A stretch of DNA of 64,000 nt from Glaciimonas sp. PAMC28666. Its GTDB lineage: Bacteria; Pseudomonadota; Gammaproteobacteria; Burkholderiales; Burkholderiaceae_D. A program made the translations under genes and the position numbers. How positions within the stretch are numbered: the stretch's first letter is position 1; every line of letters starts with the position of its first letter. The stretch spans positions 4,402,001 to 4,466,000 of the forward strand of contig NZ_CP070304.1 in NCBI RefSeq assembly GCF_016917355.1, written 5' to 3'. Shown here piece by piece: positions 53,947-64,000 of the stretch. The notes beneath the pieces were generated by a model. The model had not been told where the DNA came from. It worked only from the letters and a program-made list of their open reading frames with translations, and did not search any database.

Positions 53947-54975
53947 ATGAGTGCAAATATTCCTGTTATGACACAATCAATTTCACTGCAATCCAAGAGC
54001 CTTGATCAGGCTATTTTGTCGCAACAAGCGTTGCTGGCTACGATGCGCCGGCAAAGGATTCAGGATTTCTTTTTTCACAAGATCACGATGGTGTTTTCGT
54101 TGATCGTGTTGTTTGTTTTGTTGGGAATTATTGTCTCGCTTGCCATTGGTGCGTGGCCGGTGTTCCACGCATTCGGCCCTTCTTTTTTAACCAGCATTGA
54201 GTGGGATCCGGTCAATGACCAATATGGCGCATTGACTGCGATTGGCGGTACGCTGGTGACGTCATTTATCGCATTGGCGATTGCGTTTCCCATCAGCTTT
54301 GGAATCGCTTTATTTTTGACTGAAATTTGCCCTTCAAAATTACGTCAGCCATTAGGCACCGCAGTCGAGCTCCTTGCCGGCGTGCCCAGTATTATCTACG
54401 GCATCTGGGGATTGTTTGTGTTTGCGCCGCTATTTGCCGAGTACGTGCAACCGATATTGGGTGACACCCTGGGTCGTATCCCTGGCATTGGCATTTTGTT
54501 TTCCGGTCCTCAAATGGGTATCGGCATTTTGACAGCGGGCTTGATTTTGGCGGTGATGATCATTCCATTTATCGCCTCCGTCATGCGCGATGTCTTCGAA
54601 GTAGTGCCGGCGGTATTAAAAGAATCAGCATATGGCCTCGGATGTACGCGTTGGGAAGTCGTTCGCAAAGTGGTGCTGCCATATGCAAAAACTGGAGTCG
54701 TGGGCGGGGTCATGCTGGGTCTTGGTCGGGCCTTGGGTGAGACCATGGCGGTGACTTTTGTGATCGGCAATTCGCACCGTCTTTCGTGGTCGCTATTTGG
54801 TGCTGGCAATAGTATCGCATCGACGCTCGCCAATGAAATCGCTGAAGCCTCTTCAACCTTGCACGTATCGGCCCTGTTTGCCCTTGGCCTCATTTTATTC
54901 GTGATTACATTTCTGGTGCTATCCGCTGCCAAGCTGATGTTGATGGGGATGTCCCGCAAAGAGGGTGCAAAATGA
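53947..54975 (+). CDS. pstC: phosphate ABC transporter permease PstC
   Basis: Membrane permease, 342 residues with six helices and the EAA loop around [23 protein letters not shown]. Works with PstA as the channel. The stop overlaps the pstA start by 4 bases. The ATG at 53947 is taken; an ATG at codon 9 is also possible. Confidence 0.96.
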   Translation: MSANIPVMTQSISLQSKSLDQAILSQQALLATMRRQRIQDFFFHKITMVFSLIVLFVLLGIIVSLAIGAWPVFHAFGPSFLTSIEWDPVNDQYGALTAIGGTLVTSFIALAIAFPISFGIALFLTEICPSKLRQPLGTAVELLAGVPSIIYGIWGLFVFAPLFAEYVQPILGDTLGRIPGIGILFSGPQMGIGILTAGLILAVMIIPFIASVMRDVFEVVPAVLKESAYGLGCTRWEVVRKVVLPYAKTGVVGGVMLGLGRALGETMAVTFVIGNSHRLSWSLFGAGNSIASTLANEIAEASSTLHVSALFALGLILFVITFLVLSAAKLMLMGMSRKEGAK

Positions 54976-55871
54976 GCGAGAACAACTCAGGTCCATCTAC
55001 GACAGGCTTCCCGATCAATCCTGCCGCTAACAAGGTCTATCGCAAGCGAATATTGATCCACAAAATTGGCATGGTCTTGTCATTTTTAGCAATGGCGTTT
55101 GGGCTAGTTGTTTTGATGTGGATTTTGGCTACTCTGGTGGTAAAAGGAGTAGGGGCGATGAATCTTGGATTGCTCACCCAGAATACGCCATCACCAGGAG
55201 GTGAGGGCGGTGGATTACTCAATCCTATTGTAGGTAGCTTGATGTTAGTTGGTTTGGCTACCTTGATCAGTACACCAATCGGTATATTGGCCGGTATTTA
55301 TTTAGCTGAATATGGCGAAGAAAGTAAGTTAGCCCAGGTTACGCGCTTCGTAACCGACATTATGTTGTCAGCGCCATCGATTGTCATTGGACTATTTGTG
55401 TACGCAATATATGTTGCAAAAATAGGCCATTTTTCTGGTTGGGCCGGTACGTTCGCGCTCTCGTTGATTGCCGTTCCGGTGGTGGTACGAACGACGGACA
55501 ATATGCTAAAACTGGTCCCAGGTAATCTGCGCGAAGCCGCATTTGCGCTTGGTGCCCCGCGGTGGAAAGTGGCACTTACGGTGCGACTGCGCGCGGTCAA
55601 AGCGGGCGTAGTAACCGGGGTTTTGCTGGCGGTAGCGCGCATCGCTGGCGAAACTGCGCCTTTACTTTTCACAGCATTGAACAATCAATTTTTCAGCACG
55701 AACATGAATAAACCGATTGCCAATTTGCCTGGCGTGATCAATCAATTTGCCAATAGCCCTTACGACAATTGGGTGTCGTTGGCTTGGGCCGGCGCGCTGC
55801 TGATTACCTTGGGCGTGTTGCTTCTGAATATTGTAGCCCGCACGCTATTCAGCCAAAAAATACCAAGCTGA
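54972..55871 (+). CDS. pstA: phosphate ABC transporter permease PstA
   Basis: Second permease, 299 residues with six hydrophobic helices. The EAA-type loop is [20 protein letters not shown]. It overlaps pstC by 4 bases. It is followed by a tandem repeat and hairpin before pstB. Confidence 0.96.
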   Translation: MSENNSGPSTTGFPINPAANKVYRKRILIHKIGMVLSFLAMAFGLVVLMWILATLVVKGVGAMNLGLLTQNTPSPGGEGGGLLNPIVGSLMLVGLATLISTPIGILAGIYLAEYGEESKLAQVTRFVTDIMLSAPSIVIGLFVYAIYVAKIGHFSGWAGTFALSLIAVPVVVRTTDNMLKLVPGNLREAAFALGAPRWKVALTVRLRAVKAGVVTGVLLAVARIAGETAPLLFTALNNQFFSTNMNKPIANLPGVINQFANSPYDNWVSLAWAGALLITLGVLLLNIVARTLFSQKIPS

Positions 55872-55946
55872 ATTAAGGAATTAAGGAATTAAGGAGTTAA
55901 GGAGTTAAGTTCAACGAAGACGCTCAAAACGTCTTCCGCGTTTTTT
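55870..55946. repeat. 8-bp tandem repeat (5 units) and hairpin between pstA and pstB
   Basis: GAATTAAG x3 and GAGTTAAG x2 run from 55870 to 55909, overlapping the pstA stop. A stem GAAGACG / CGTCTTC (55916-55936) with T6 (55941-55946) follows and resembles a rho-independent terminator, so it could reduce pstB expression relative to pstA. Confidence 0.75.
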
Positions 55947-55986
55947 ACGTGACGACAGCTGCCCCACCGGATGAGAAGTGCGTTTA

Positions 55987-56799
55987 ATGACTGCGATTGC
56001 CATGACTAATCAAACACCACAAAGTACGGATTTCAACGCCGTTAAAAAGCCGACCATAGAAATTTCAAAATTAAATTTTTTCTATGGGAACTTTCAGGGA
56101 TTGAAAGACATTAATCTTCATATTAATGAAAAGAAGGTCACCGCGTTTATTGGGCCATCCGGTTGCGGAAAGTCTACATTGTTGCGAACGCTCAATCGCA
56201 TGTACGATCTTTATCCCGGCCAGCGTGCCGAAGGACAGATCATGTATGCCGGTAAAAATATTTTGGATGCCGGTCAAGATCTCAACATGTTACGCGCTAA
56301 AGTTGGGATGGTTTTTCAGAAGCCCACGCCATTTCCGATGTCGATCTACGACAACATTGCTTTTGGAATTCGGCTATATGAAAATTTGCCAAAAGGTGAA
56401 ATGGACGAGCGCGTTGAGTGGGCGTTAACCAAAGCCGCGTTGTGGGGTGAGGCTAAGGATAAATTGAATAAAAGCGGTTTAAGTTTATCAGGCGGTCAGC
56501 AGCAGCGTTTATGTATTGCGCGAAGCGTTGCGGTACGTCCGGATGTCCTTTTATTGGACGAGCCAACGTCGGCGCTGGACCCGATCTCGACGGCCAAGGT
56601 GGAAGAGTTGATTACCGAACTCAAGCAGGATTACACCATTGCGATCGTGACGCACAACATGCAACAGGCCGCTCGATGCTCTGACTTCACTGCGTATATG
56701 TACCTTGGTGAACTGGTCGAGTTTGGAAAGACTGACCAGATATTCATGAATCCCGCTCGTAAAGAAACGCAGGATTACATTACCGGCAGATTCGGTTAA
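55987..56799 (+). CDS. pstB: phosphate ABC transporter ATPase PstB
   Basis: ABC ATPase of the Pst system, 270 residues. Walker [10 protein letters not shown], signature [14 protein letters not shown], Walker [14 protein letters not shown], and switch His in [11 protein letters not shown] at 55987 or 56002 are both possible starts; a GTG at 55978 is less likely. Confidence 0.97.
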   Translation: MTAIAMTNQTPQSTDFNAVKKPTIEISKLNFFYGNFQGLKDINLHINEKKVTAFIGPSGCGKSTLLRTLNRMYDLYPGQRAEGQIMYAGKNILDAGQDLNMLRAKVGMVFQKPTPFPMSIYDNIAFGIRLYENLPKGEMDERVEWALTKAALWGEAKDKLNKSGLSLSGGQQQRLCIARSVAVRPDVLLLDEPTSALDPISTAKVEELITELKQDYTIAIVTHNMQQAARCSDFTAYMYLGELVEFGKTDQIFMNPARKETQDYITGRFG

Positions 56800-56994
56800 C
56801 CATTTTTTTGACGATTGATTATTGAAAACAGATGATTGGCAATCGTTGATCGAATATCGTCGACGGATTCGTTGATTGTTTTAATCGTTGCGCGAATAAT
56901 CGATGCTTGAATAATCGTTGATTTATACACGCTCATTGGCTTAAATGATGTTTTTTCCCCGTTGAATTCGCATCGAACTGTAAGGAATAACCAG

Positions 56995-57699
56995 ATGACT
57001 GGCGAACACTCTTCAAAGCAATACGATTCAGACCTTGAGACAATCCGTTCAAAGGTGTTGTTGATGGGCGGCCTGGTCGAACGACAATTCCAAGAGGCAA
57101 TGAATGTCTTCCATAACGGGAATCTTGCCGCGGGCGAGCGCGTCATCAAGGATGACGACCAGGTCAACTTGCTGGAAGTAGAATTGGATAACGCTTGCAG
57201 CCACTTGATCGTACGTCGCCAGCCTACGGCGAACGATCTACGGGTGGTGATGGCGACAATTAAAGTGATTACGGACCTTGAGCGGGTCGGCGATGAAGCG
57301 GCCAAAATCGCGCGCACTGCTATTCATCTGCACAAACGCGGCTTGGGTAGTGTGGATCATAGTGAAACAGTACGAGTGATCGCGACGGCGGCCGGTAATT
57401 TGCTGCACGATGCCTTGGATGCGCTGGCACGTCTGGATGAAAAGCAGGCGATTAAATTGATTTCAGACGATGCAATTATCGATCGGGATTTCCGTTCGAT
57501 CATGCGTAACGTTATTACTTACATGATGGAAGATCCGCGCACAATTTCCGCGTTGATGGACACGCTATGGGTAGCGAAGGCAATCGAACGTATCGGTGAT
57601 CATGCAAAAAATATAGCGGAATATGTCATTTATATCGTTGAAGGTAAAGACATCCGGCATACCGATTATGCGGCAACGCATCTTGAAACCGGAGCTTGA
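56995..57699 (+). CDS. phoU: phosphate signalling regulator PhoU
   Basis: PhoU, 234 residues, all-helical negative regulator linking Pst transport to PhoR. Two PhoU repeats contain the metal-binding motifs ERVGDEAAKIA and ERIGDHAKNIAEYV. GGAATAACC before the ATG at 56995 supports this start. The 195 bases before it hold imperfect repeats of AATCGTTGAT. Confidence 0.95.
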   Translation: MTGEHSSKQYDSDLETIRSKVLLMGGLVERQFQEAMNVFHNGNLAAGERVIKDDDQVNLLEVELDNACSHLIVRRQPTANDLRVVMATIKVITDLERVGDEAAKIARTAIHLHKRGLGSVDHSETVRVIATAAGNLLHDALDALARLDEKQAIKLISDDAIIDRDFRSIMRNVITYMMEDPRTISALMDTLWVAKAIERIGDHAKNIAEYVIYIVEGKDIRHTDYAATHLETGA

Positions 57700-57837
57700 T
57701 TTCTGCGACCCGCAAACGGGTAGCGGCTCGAGCAAGTAGCATTGAGCAAGTAAAAAGTATTGAGCAAGCAAGAAAAGGTAGAGCGAGTATGAATTTAACG
57801 CGAGACTGGTATATCTTTACGTTAGCCTGTGCCGATG

Positions 57838-58524
57838 ATGACTGACAAAGCATCAATTCTGATTATTGAGGATGAGCCGTCAATCGCCGAATTGATTGAA
57901 TACACCATGGCGGGGTCGGGCTGGAGTCCTATAGTCGCTTCTACGGCCGCCGAGGGTTGGGCGGCGATTCAGCGGCAGACGCCGCAATTGGTTTTGCTGG
58001 ACTGGATGCTACCGGATCAAAGTGGGCTTCGGTTTTTGTCACGTCTGCGTGCAGAGAGGCAGTTCCAGTCGATTTTAGTGATGATGCTCACTGCAAAATC
58101 GATGGAAGAGGATAAGATATCTGGCCTGGATAACGGCGCGGATGATTATATGACCAAGCCGTTTTCACCTCGCGAACTGACCTCTCGAGTCAAAGCGCTG
58201 TTGCGCCGAAAAAATCCTGACCAGACCATCGGCATCATGTCGGCCGGGGCAGTAACACTCGACCCCGCTAGTTGCTCTGTAGCGATGAACGAGCAAAAAA
58301 TTGACATTGGGCACGCCGAATATCGACTGCTGAAATTTTTCATGGCTAACCCGGATCGGGTTTTTTCACGAAGTCAGTTACTTGACAAGGTGTGGGGCGA
58401 TCATGTCGTGATTGAAGAACGCACTGTAGATGTCCATATATTACGCTTGCGGAAGGCTCTGCACGAGGCCGATAATCTGATCCGCACCGTGCGTAGTGTC
58501 GGCTACATGTTATCGACTAAATAG
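57838..58524 (+). CDS. phoB: phosphate response regulator PhoB
   Basis: OmpR-type response regulator, 228 residues. The receiver has EDE (11-13), the phospho-acceptor Asp in VLLDWMLPD and Lys in DYMTKPFSP. The winged-helix C-terminus ends EERTVDVHILRLRKAL..IRTVRSVGYML. Start may be any of ATG 57838, ATG 57835 or GTG 57829. It is followed by phoR. Confidence 0.94.
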   Translation: MTDKASILIIEDEPSIAELIEYTMAGSGWSPIVASTAAEGWAAIQRQTPQLVLLDWMLPDQSGLRFLSRLRAERQFQSILVMMLTAKSMEEDKISGLDNGADDYMTKPFSPRELTSRVKALLRRKNPDQTIGIMSAGAVTLDPASCSVAMNEQKIDIGHAEYRLLKFFMANPDRVFSRSQLLDKVWGDHVVIEERTVDVHILRLRKALHEADNLIRTVRSVGYMLSTK

Positions 58525-58719
58525 TTTGGTTCGAAACCTGGCGCGCAATGCATTGATGTGGTTTTGATGCTTATTGAGACTGCATGAAGCTGACGAAGTT
58601 ACGTTCATCGAAAGAAACCTGAACAAGTCAGGCTTTTCTGCGACAGATTCGAAAGAAGTCCGATAAATTCGTTGTCGGTCAGGCGCTATCTTGCGCTGTT
58701 TTTTATCTTCCAATATTTT

Positions 58720-60033
58720 ATGAATCCAAAGATGTTGTTCTGGATGCCGGCTGCGCTTCGGCTATTGATGGTTTTTGTTGGGGCGGCGGTTGCGTGGCTG
58801 TGTTTCGGTGCCGTTGCTGGATTGCTATTATGCTCGGCAAGTCTAATCATGCTGGTTATTTTGCAATTGTACTATTTGTATCGTTTGGGAGGCTGGCTCG
58901 ACAATCCTCGTGGACAAAAACTGCCCGACGGTTGGGGTGCATGGACTGACATTTTTTCACGTTTGTATCGGCTCCGACGTGATGACGAAAAAAATCAAGC
59001 TGAGCTTTCTGAATGGCTGGCACGTTTTCGGCAGGCTATGCACCTGTTACCGGATGGCGTCGTTATCATGGATGACGTTCTGTTTCTGGAGTGGTGCAAC
59101 CCAGCCGCCGAGCGGCATTTGGGGCTTCAGCATGGTCGCGATAAAGGAATGCGTGTGACCAATTTAATCCGCAATCCGGATTTTATTGATTACATTATTC
59201 TTGGTCGTTATGATCAACCCCTGTTGCTGACATTGCGGGATAGAAAGTTGGTTATACAAATTATCCCATTTGAAAATCGCCGCCAGATTCTGGTAACGCA
59301 TGACGCTACCGAGTCAGAGCGTATTGACATGATGCGGCGTGATTTTATCGCTAATGCCTCACACGAACTACGCACTCCTTTGACGGTGATAAATGGTTTT
59401 TTAGAGATCGCTCAAGAGCATCCAAACCTTGAACCGCATGTGCGAGCAGGGCACCTGAAAATGATGATCGAGCAGGGCCAGCGGATGCAAAATCTGATTG
59501 GCGATATGCTGACGTTGACGCGACTTGAGTCGATCGACTACCCGATGCGGCCTGAGCGGGTACATATCGAGGCCATGTTAAAGAATATCCTTCAGGAAGT
59601 CGAAGTACTGTCAGCAGGTCAGCACGTTTTCTCACTTCGCATTGACGGTCCGGATATCAACGGCAATACAGAGGAATTACGCAGCGCATTCAATAATCTC
59701 GTGTCCAACGCAGTGCGTTACACGCCAGTCGGCGGCCAAATAGATTTAATCTGGCAAAACACCCAAAATGGACCGCAGTTTGTAGTGCGTGACACCGGCA
59801 TCGGATTTAGCGCGGAGCATATGTCGCGGTTGACCGAGCGGTTTTATAGAGTCGATAAAAGCCGTTCCCGTGAGACGCGGGGGACAGGTCTCGGTCTGGC
59901 CATTGTTAAACACGTCTTGCTGCGGCACGGAGGCACGTTAGGGGTTGAATCGAGCCAGAACAAAGGTAGCGTATTCACGGCGCGCTTACCTGCTTCCATC
60001 GTGGCGAGTGAGACAACCGATTTGCTTACATGA
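58720..60033 (+). CDS. phoR: phosphate sensor kinase PhoR
   Basis: Membrane histidine kinase, about 437 residues. Two N-terminal helices (about 8-55) lead to a PAS-like domain. The HisKA box is FIANASHELRTPLTVINGF with the phospho-His; the N, G1 and G2 boxes (NNLVSNAVRYTP, RDTGIGFS, RGTGLGLAIVKHVL) form the ATPase. The ATG at 58720 is preferred to a TTG at 58672. Partner of PhoB. Confidence 0.94.
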   Translation: MNPKMLFWMPAALRLLMVFVGAAVAWLCFGAVAGLLLCSASLIMLVILQLYYLYRLGGWLDNPRGQKLPDGWGAWTDIFSRLYRLRRDDEKNQAELSEWLARFRQAMHLLPDGVVIMDDVLFLEWCNPAAERHLGLQHGRDKGMRVTNLIRNPDFIDYIILGRYDQPLLLTLRDRKLVIQIIPFENRRQILVTHDATESERIDMMRRDFIANASHELRTPLTVINGFLEIAQEHPNLEPHVRAGHLKMMIEQGQRMQNLIGDMLTLTRLESIDYPMRPERVHIEAMLKNILQEVEVLSAGQHVFSLRIDGPDINGNTEELRSAFNNLVSNAVRYTPVGGQIDLIWQNTQNGPQFVVRDTGIGFSAEHMSRLTERFYRVDKSRSRETRGTGLGLAIVKHVLLRHGGTLGVESSQNKGSVFTARLPASIVASETTDLLT

Positions 60034-60251
60034 ATAGACGCTGAACGGCGCCTTTTTGCTGTTAATGACGTGTCTGCATAGTACCGATGTGGTGCTCAGT
60101 CGCGACCGATGTGTCTCCCGGCCGCCCGTAAGGAATCTGCTGAGTTCGACCGTATGAACTACAATACGAATCTTTCGTTGGTCGCGGCAGTTTTGTTACG
60201 CCTCTGATGTAACATTCCTGATTCGTATTGCATTCATCGTATTCCTAATTA

Positions 60252-61202
60252 ATGAAATCCATTTTTCTCTCTCGTCAATCCAGATCACCTCGATCAACCC
60301 TTGCTGTTTTATTCACCTTTTTAACGGTCACTGCGTGTACCACGCTCGCGCCAGTGGCGCCGGTTCCGGTGGCGGTAGTAATCGCGCCAGTGGCGCAAAA
60401 GGAAGCACCACACCATATCAAGATTGGGCTTGCCCTGGGCGGAGGCGCGGCGCGCGGTTTTGCTCACATTGGCGTAATTAAGGCGCTGGAAGCGCAAGGG
60501 ATAGTGCCAGATATCGTGGTCGGTACCAGTGCAGGGAGCGTAGTCGGCGCACTTTATGCCGCGGGTAATAACGGATTCGCCTTACAAAAATTAGCCCTGA
60601 AAATGGACGAGGCCGCATTTTCGGACTGGTCTATCCCGCTATTTGCAAAGGTAAGCGGCGTATTAAAAGGCATTGGCCTCGAAAACTACGTCAATAATGC
60701 CATTGGCAATGTCCCCATCGAAAAACTAAAGATACCCTTCGGGGCGGTCGCAACTGACCTGAATTCTGGTCAGCCAATTTTGTTCCGGCGAGGTAATACA
60801 GGGTTGGCGGTGCGGGCATCTTCTGCGGTACCTGGCGTGTTTCAATCGGTGAAGATTGGCAGCCACCAATACGTAGACGGGGGACTGGTCGCACCGGTAC
60901 CGGTTCGATTTGCGAAGGAGATGGGTGCTGACTTTGTGATCGCGGTCGATATTTCCGCCGTGCCCGAAGCGCAGCTAGCATCCAGTTCGGTTGATGTGCT
61001 ACTCCAAACCTTCGCCATTATGGGCCAGACAATTAATGAAAAGAACTTGAAAGAGGCTGATATTGTCATCAGGCCGAGTCTGAACGCCATGAAAGGAAGT
61101 GACTTTAATTCTCGTAACATGGCGATCCTCGCAGGTGAGCAAGCCGCGATGGCACAAATGCCCGAAATCAAAAGGAAGTTGTTAGAGAAGCGCGGCGGTT
61201 GA
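60252..61202 (+). CDS. patatin-like phospholipase lipoprotein, RssA-like
   Basis: A 316-residue serine hydrolase. Signal with a lipobox-like TVTAC at about residues 25-29 suggests a lipoprotein. The oxyanion GGGAARG, the nucleophile motif GTSAG and the DGGLVAPVP catalytic Asp define the patatin Ser-Asp dyad. It likely acts on lipids at the envelope. It is not part of the phosphate operon: about 220 bases separate it from phoR. Confidence 0.9.
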   Translation: MKSIFLSRQSRSPRSTLAVLFTFLTVTACTTLAPVAPVPVAVVIAPVAQKEAPHHIKIGLALGGGAARGFAHIGVIKALEAQGIVPDIVVGTSAGSVVGALYAAGNNGFALQKLALKMDEAAFSDWSIPLFAKVSGVLKGIGLENYVNNAIGNVPIEKLKIPFGAVATDLNSGQPILFRRGNTGLAVRASSAVPGVFQSVKIGSHQYVDGGLVAPVPVRFAKEMGADFVIAVDISAVPEAQLASSSVDVLLQTFAIMGQTINEKNLKEADIVIRPSLNAMKGSDFNSRNMAILAGEQAAMAQMPEIKRKLLEKRGG

Positions 61203-61290
61203 AGTAGTATCCAATCAGTGGGGGGAATTGGGCCCTGTGGATGGATCGTTTGTATGCTTGCAACGAGGCCGCAGCGTAGCTGAAATGACA

Positions 61291-61319
61291 AAAGCCACAT
61301 CGGCATGATGTGGCTTTTT
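61291..61319. terminator. bidirectional terminator between patatin and NlpC genes
   Basis: AAAGCCACATC / GATGTGGCTTTTT, near-perfect stem with A and T runs either side, placed between converging genes. Confidence 0.85.
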
Positions 61320-61349
61320 GTTATAAAGGGCTTTATAAATTTTGTGTAG

Positions 61350-61943
61350 CTACTTCTGCGTCGCCGTAATATTGGCGACGGTCTCTGGATCCAGATCGCT
61401 TATCCGACGCGCACCGTTGAAGCGATTTTTCCAATAAGCGATGTCCATACTTTCAACGCGTACTGAAGACCCTGTGCGAGGAGCGTGAATAAATTTATTG
61501 TCACCCAGATAAATGCCGACGTGAGAGAAGCTTCTTCTCAGCGTATTATAAAATACCAGGTCGCCGGGCTTTAAGTCGTCTCTTTCAACTTTTTCACCTT
61601 CACGGCTCAGTTCTGCAGACGTGCGAGGTAGATTGATACCCAGTGCTTCCTTGAAGACATAACGCACTAATCCGCTGCAATCGAGGCCCGTTTGCGGTGT
61701 GTTGCCGCCGTATTTATAATTGATGCCGATAAGGCCAATGGCGCTTTGGGCGAGATCTGAGGCGCGCTCTGTCAGCTGGTCGGTGAATTGCTGGAATTTA
61801 CTGCGGGGCGGCTGCGCCGGGGGCGCGCTATCGAAAACGGTGATATCAGATGCCCAGGCTGGGCTAGCTAACCAACAACTACCGATTACGGTACACGCCA
61901 TTGCTAAAGCTCGAATAAGTGGCAAGTCTAATTTAATCGTCAT
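61350..61943 (-). CDS. NlpC/P60 family cell-wall hydrolase
   Basis: Secreted C40 peptidase, 197 residues from the ATG at 61941-61943, which places a signal peptide (ALAMACTVIGSCWLASPAWA) at the N-terminus; a longer frame to 62123 is rejected for that reason. The catalytic Cys is in LDCSGLVRYVF, with His in SFSHVGIYLG and FIHAPRTG. It hydrolyses peptidoglycan stem peptides. Confidence 0.92.
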   Translation of the reverse strand: MTIKLDLPLIRALAMACTVIGSCWLASPAWASDITVFDSAPPAQPPRSKFQQFTDQLTERASDLAQSAIGLIGINYKYGGNTPQTGLDCSGLVRYVFKEALGINLPRTSAELSREGEKVERDDLKPGDLVFYNTLRRSFSHVGIYLGDNKFIHAPRTGSSVRVESMDIAYWKNRFNGARRISDLDPETVANITATQK

Positions 61944-62189
61944 CGTAATTGAGGCTTTGCGGCAAATGAACGCATGAATGTAGTGATTAAGAGTCCCCGG
62001 GTTACACGAGGGCTTAACGCAAGATGCATAACCAGACGGCAGATTCAGCTGCAAGTTCCCGAAACGAATGCTAATTGACGATATTAATCGATTCAATAGT
62101 TTTTTGCATGAATTTTTTCTCAAAATGCAGATTGCAGTATCGCCTTAGGCCCTCACTAAAGTACAATCTTTGCCATTATCAAAGGAGAA

Positions 62190-62600
62190 ATGATGAAATC
62201 GAAACAAGTTTTAACACTCGACGATCTGAAGAAAATTGCGAATGCAGCAGAAGCTGAAGCGATAGCAAATAACTGGGCAGTGACGATTTCTATTGTCGAC
62301 GATGGCGGTCATTTGTTGTGGTTGCAGCGTCTGGACGGTGCAGCACCGATTTCAGCGCACATTTCACCAGCCAAAGCTAAAACCGCTGCTTTAGGACAGC
62401 GTGAGTCTAAGGTTTATGAAGATATGATCAACAATGGTCGCTTTTCATTTATCACGGCACCTAATCTGGATGGGTTGCTAGAAGGCGGCGTTCCTATCAT
62501 CATCAATGGTGAGTATCTGGGAGCGGTTGGTGTCTCGGGTGTTAAATCATCGGAAGATGTGCAGATCGCCAAGGCTGGAATTGCCGCGTTATCTGCCTAA
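62190..62600 (+). CDS. GlcG/HbpS family (DUF336) protein
   Basis: A 136-residue protein of the GlcG/HbpS (DUF336) family. The VTISIVDDGGHLLWLQRLDGA and GGVPIIINGEYLGAVGVSG segments are typical. No signal peptide. AAAGGAGAA precedes the paired ATGATG, so 62190 and 62193 are equal starts. Some family members bind haem or sense oxidative stress; the role here is unknown. Confidence 0.9.
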   Translation: MMKSKQVLTLDDLKKIANAAEAEAIANNWAVTISIVDDGGHLLWLQRLDGAAPISAHISPAKAKTAALGQRESKVYEDMINNGRFSFITAPNLDGLLEGGVPIIINGEYLGAVGVSGVKSSEDVQIAKAGIAALSA

Positions 62601-63011
62601 AAATTAATTTTTTAGCATTTAAATGATGGTTGCCTATCGTCGCCTTGTATCTTCAAGCTAATTTCGCTGGGCGCGATAGGGTTGAGGTTTTAAGATTTTT
62701 TATCTGGTCCTGCGCAGATTTATCAAATGATATTAAATATTTGCAGTTGAATGCTGCTGATGAAAACAACGGCGGCGTGTTCGGAGCCGCGTTTTGCGAT
62801 CAGCGGTGTCTATTAGCGAGTAGCTAACCTGCTACGATTGTCGGAAGGGTGATTTTGCTCTATAATTGGAGGGTTAAGCCCAATTTACTCCGCCGTAGCG
62901 CATACATCTCCATTCCGTCTCAAAAAGACTATTAATATCTCCAGAATATTGGAGGGTTTCTTAGCGGTCGTTTGGCACAGCGCGCGGCGGTAACAACATC
63001 AGGAGTTACCT
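62601..63011. other. intergenic leader before carA
   Basis: 410 bases without a gene; a 65-codon frame at 62630-62827 lacks support. It contains a good sigma-70 promoter at 62838-62866 and ends with the carA ribosome site. Confidence 0.6.
62838..62866 (+). promoter_or_regulatory. sigma-70 promoter for carA
   Basis: TTGTCG, 17-base spacer, TATAAT at 62861-62866, giving a leader of about 140 bases before the carA start. Confidence 0.75.
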
Positions 63012-64000
63012 TTGCCGCCATTTTTTTCTGGCCATGCTGTTCCGGCCGTCCTCGCGCTAGCAGATGGGTCAATTTTTCAAGGTTTTTCGATTGGAGCTGT
63101 TGGCCATACGACCGGTGAAGTGGTATTTAATACCGCTATGACCGGGTACCAGGAAATACTTACAGACCCTAGCTATAGTCAACAAATCGTTACACTGACT
63201 TATCCTCACATCGGAAATACCGGTGTTAATCCAGAGGACATTGAGTCATCCCGCGTGCACGCTGCGGGTTTGATCATCCGCGATTTGCCGCGTTTGATCT
63301 CAAACTTCCGTTCTTCCCAAACACTTGAATCTTACTTGCAAGATGCGAATGTTGTCGCGATTGCCGGCATAGACACGCGCAAATTGACCCGCATCCTGCG
63401 CGAAAAAGGTGCGCAAAGTGGCGCCATCGTCACCATGCAGTCAGATATCGCCACCACCACCGCGAAGGCGTTGGAGTTGGCGCGCAGTTTTCCTGGTCTG
63501 GCTGGTATGGATTTGGCTAAAGTGGTTTCCACCACTAAATCGTATAGCTGGAGTGAAACAGAATGGCGTCTCGGCCGAGGTTACGATCAGCAAATTACGG
63601 CTAAATATCATGTTGTCGCATTTGATTATGGTGTCAAATTCAACATCTTGCGTATGTTGGCTGCCCGGGGCTGCAAAGTAACGGTATTGCCTGCGCAGGC
63701 TACCGCCGCTGAAGCGTTAGCGCTTAATCCCGACGGGATATTTTTATCGAACGGTCCTGGTGATCCAGAGCCATGCGATTACGCCATTTCGGCGACGAAA
63801 GAATTGATAGAGCGCGGCATCCCTACCTTTGGAATCTGCCTGGGACACCAGATTATGGCATTGGCGTCCGGCGCGAAGACGATGAAAATGAAATTTGGAC
63901 ATCATGGCGCAAATCATCCTGTTCAGGACCTTGTGACCAAGCAGGTCATGATCACGTCGCAGAACCACGGTTTTGCAGTCGATCCGGAAACCTTGCCTGC
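63012..64000 (+). CDS. carA: carbamoyl-phosphate synthase small subunit, partial
   Basis: Glutaminase subunit that supplies ammonia for carbamoyl phosphate (arginine and pyrimidine synthesis). The TTG at 63012 is the start, with AGGAG 6 bases upstream. N-terminal [39 protein letters not shown] sequence is typical. Glutaminase core: [11 protein letters not shown], the nucleophile Cys in [10 protein letters not shown], and SQNHGFAVD. The gene runs past the window end (329 codons seen). A standard ATG-only search would miss this start. Confidence 0.95.
   Translation, partial: MPPFFSGHAVPAVLALADGSIFQGFSIGAVGHTTGEVVFNTAMTGYQEILTDPSYSQQIVTLTYPHIGNTGVNPEDIESSRVHAAGLIIRDLPRLISNFRSSQTLESYLQDANVVAIAGIDTRKLTRILREKGAQSGAIVTMQSDIATTTAKALELARSFPGLAGMDLAKVVSTTKSYSWSETEWRLGRGYDQQITAKYHVVAFDYGVKFNILRMLAARGCKVTVLPAQATAAEALALNPDGIFLSNGPGDPEPCDYAISATKELIERGIPTFGICLGHQIMALASGAKTMKMKFGHHGANHPVQDLVTKQVMITSQNHGFAVDPETLP

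Noticed and set aside
56812..56940. AATCGTTGAT repeats before phoU as a CRISPR-like or regulator array
   Set aside because: Units are irregular in spacing and sequence; they look like low-complexity intergenic DNA.

Overview
The window reads as a betaproteobacterial chromosome, most likely from the Oxalobacteraceae (Burkholderiales). This is inferred from the housekeeping genes: a Gcr-type recombinase, a DUF1841 protein, an intracellular polyhydroxyalkanoate depolymerase, an RsxB-like ferredoxin, a pst-phoU-phoB-phoR cluster and carA. No rRNA, tRNA or CRISPR array was seen.

Layout. Positions 1-10.6 kb are core genome: a VWA protein with a MoxR ATPase, a recombinase-like membrane protein, two copies of a structured RNA-like element with a small protein, two cytochromes c, DUF1841, a VIT1-like transporter, endonuclease III, an RsxB-like protein and PHA depolymerase. 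Positions 10.6-49.5 kb are an accessory island. It opens with two tandem paralogous giant proteins (1748 and 1754 aa) carrying a C-terminal HExxH motif. These are followed by a nearly complete type III secretion system (T3SS) of the Inv-Mxi-Spa (Salmonella SPI-1) class in SPI-1 order: invF-like regulator, sctC-W-V, InvB chaperone, sctN-O-P-Q-R-S-T-U, SicA chaperone, translocators sctE/sctB, tip sctA, an orphan protein at the SipA position and an acyl carrier protein. An IS256-type fragment lies next, then prgHIJK-orgABC (sctD-F-I-J-K-L-orgC). The island ends with a gene-poor stretch holding a decayed gene and an orphan LuxR-type response regulator. Positions 49.6-64 kb return to core genome: sixA and ppk1 facing away from pstSCAB-phoU-phoB-phoR, a patatin-like lipoprotein, an NlpC/P60 hydrolase, a GlcG/HbpS-like protein and the start of carA.

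How it fits together. The InvF-like activator heads the apparatus operon, whose genes mostly overlap by 4-11 bases. A 16-base motif (TTTCGTCTTGGTCCTA or one mismatch) occurs upstream of both giant genes and of invF, which suggests the giant proteins belong to the T3SS regulon and may be its cargo. Other points of interest are a frame break at a T9 run in sctU (possible transcriptional slippage), an internal start in sctQ, paired basic R-x-[KR]-R motifs in both giant proteins, an 11-bp duplication across the response-regulator start, and several short tandem repeats between genes. All calls come from reading the sequence; no database search was run.
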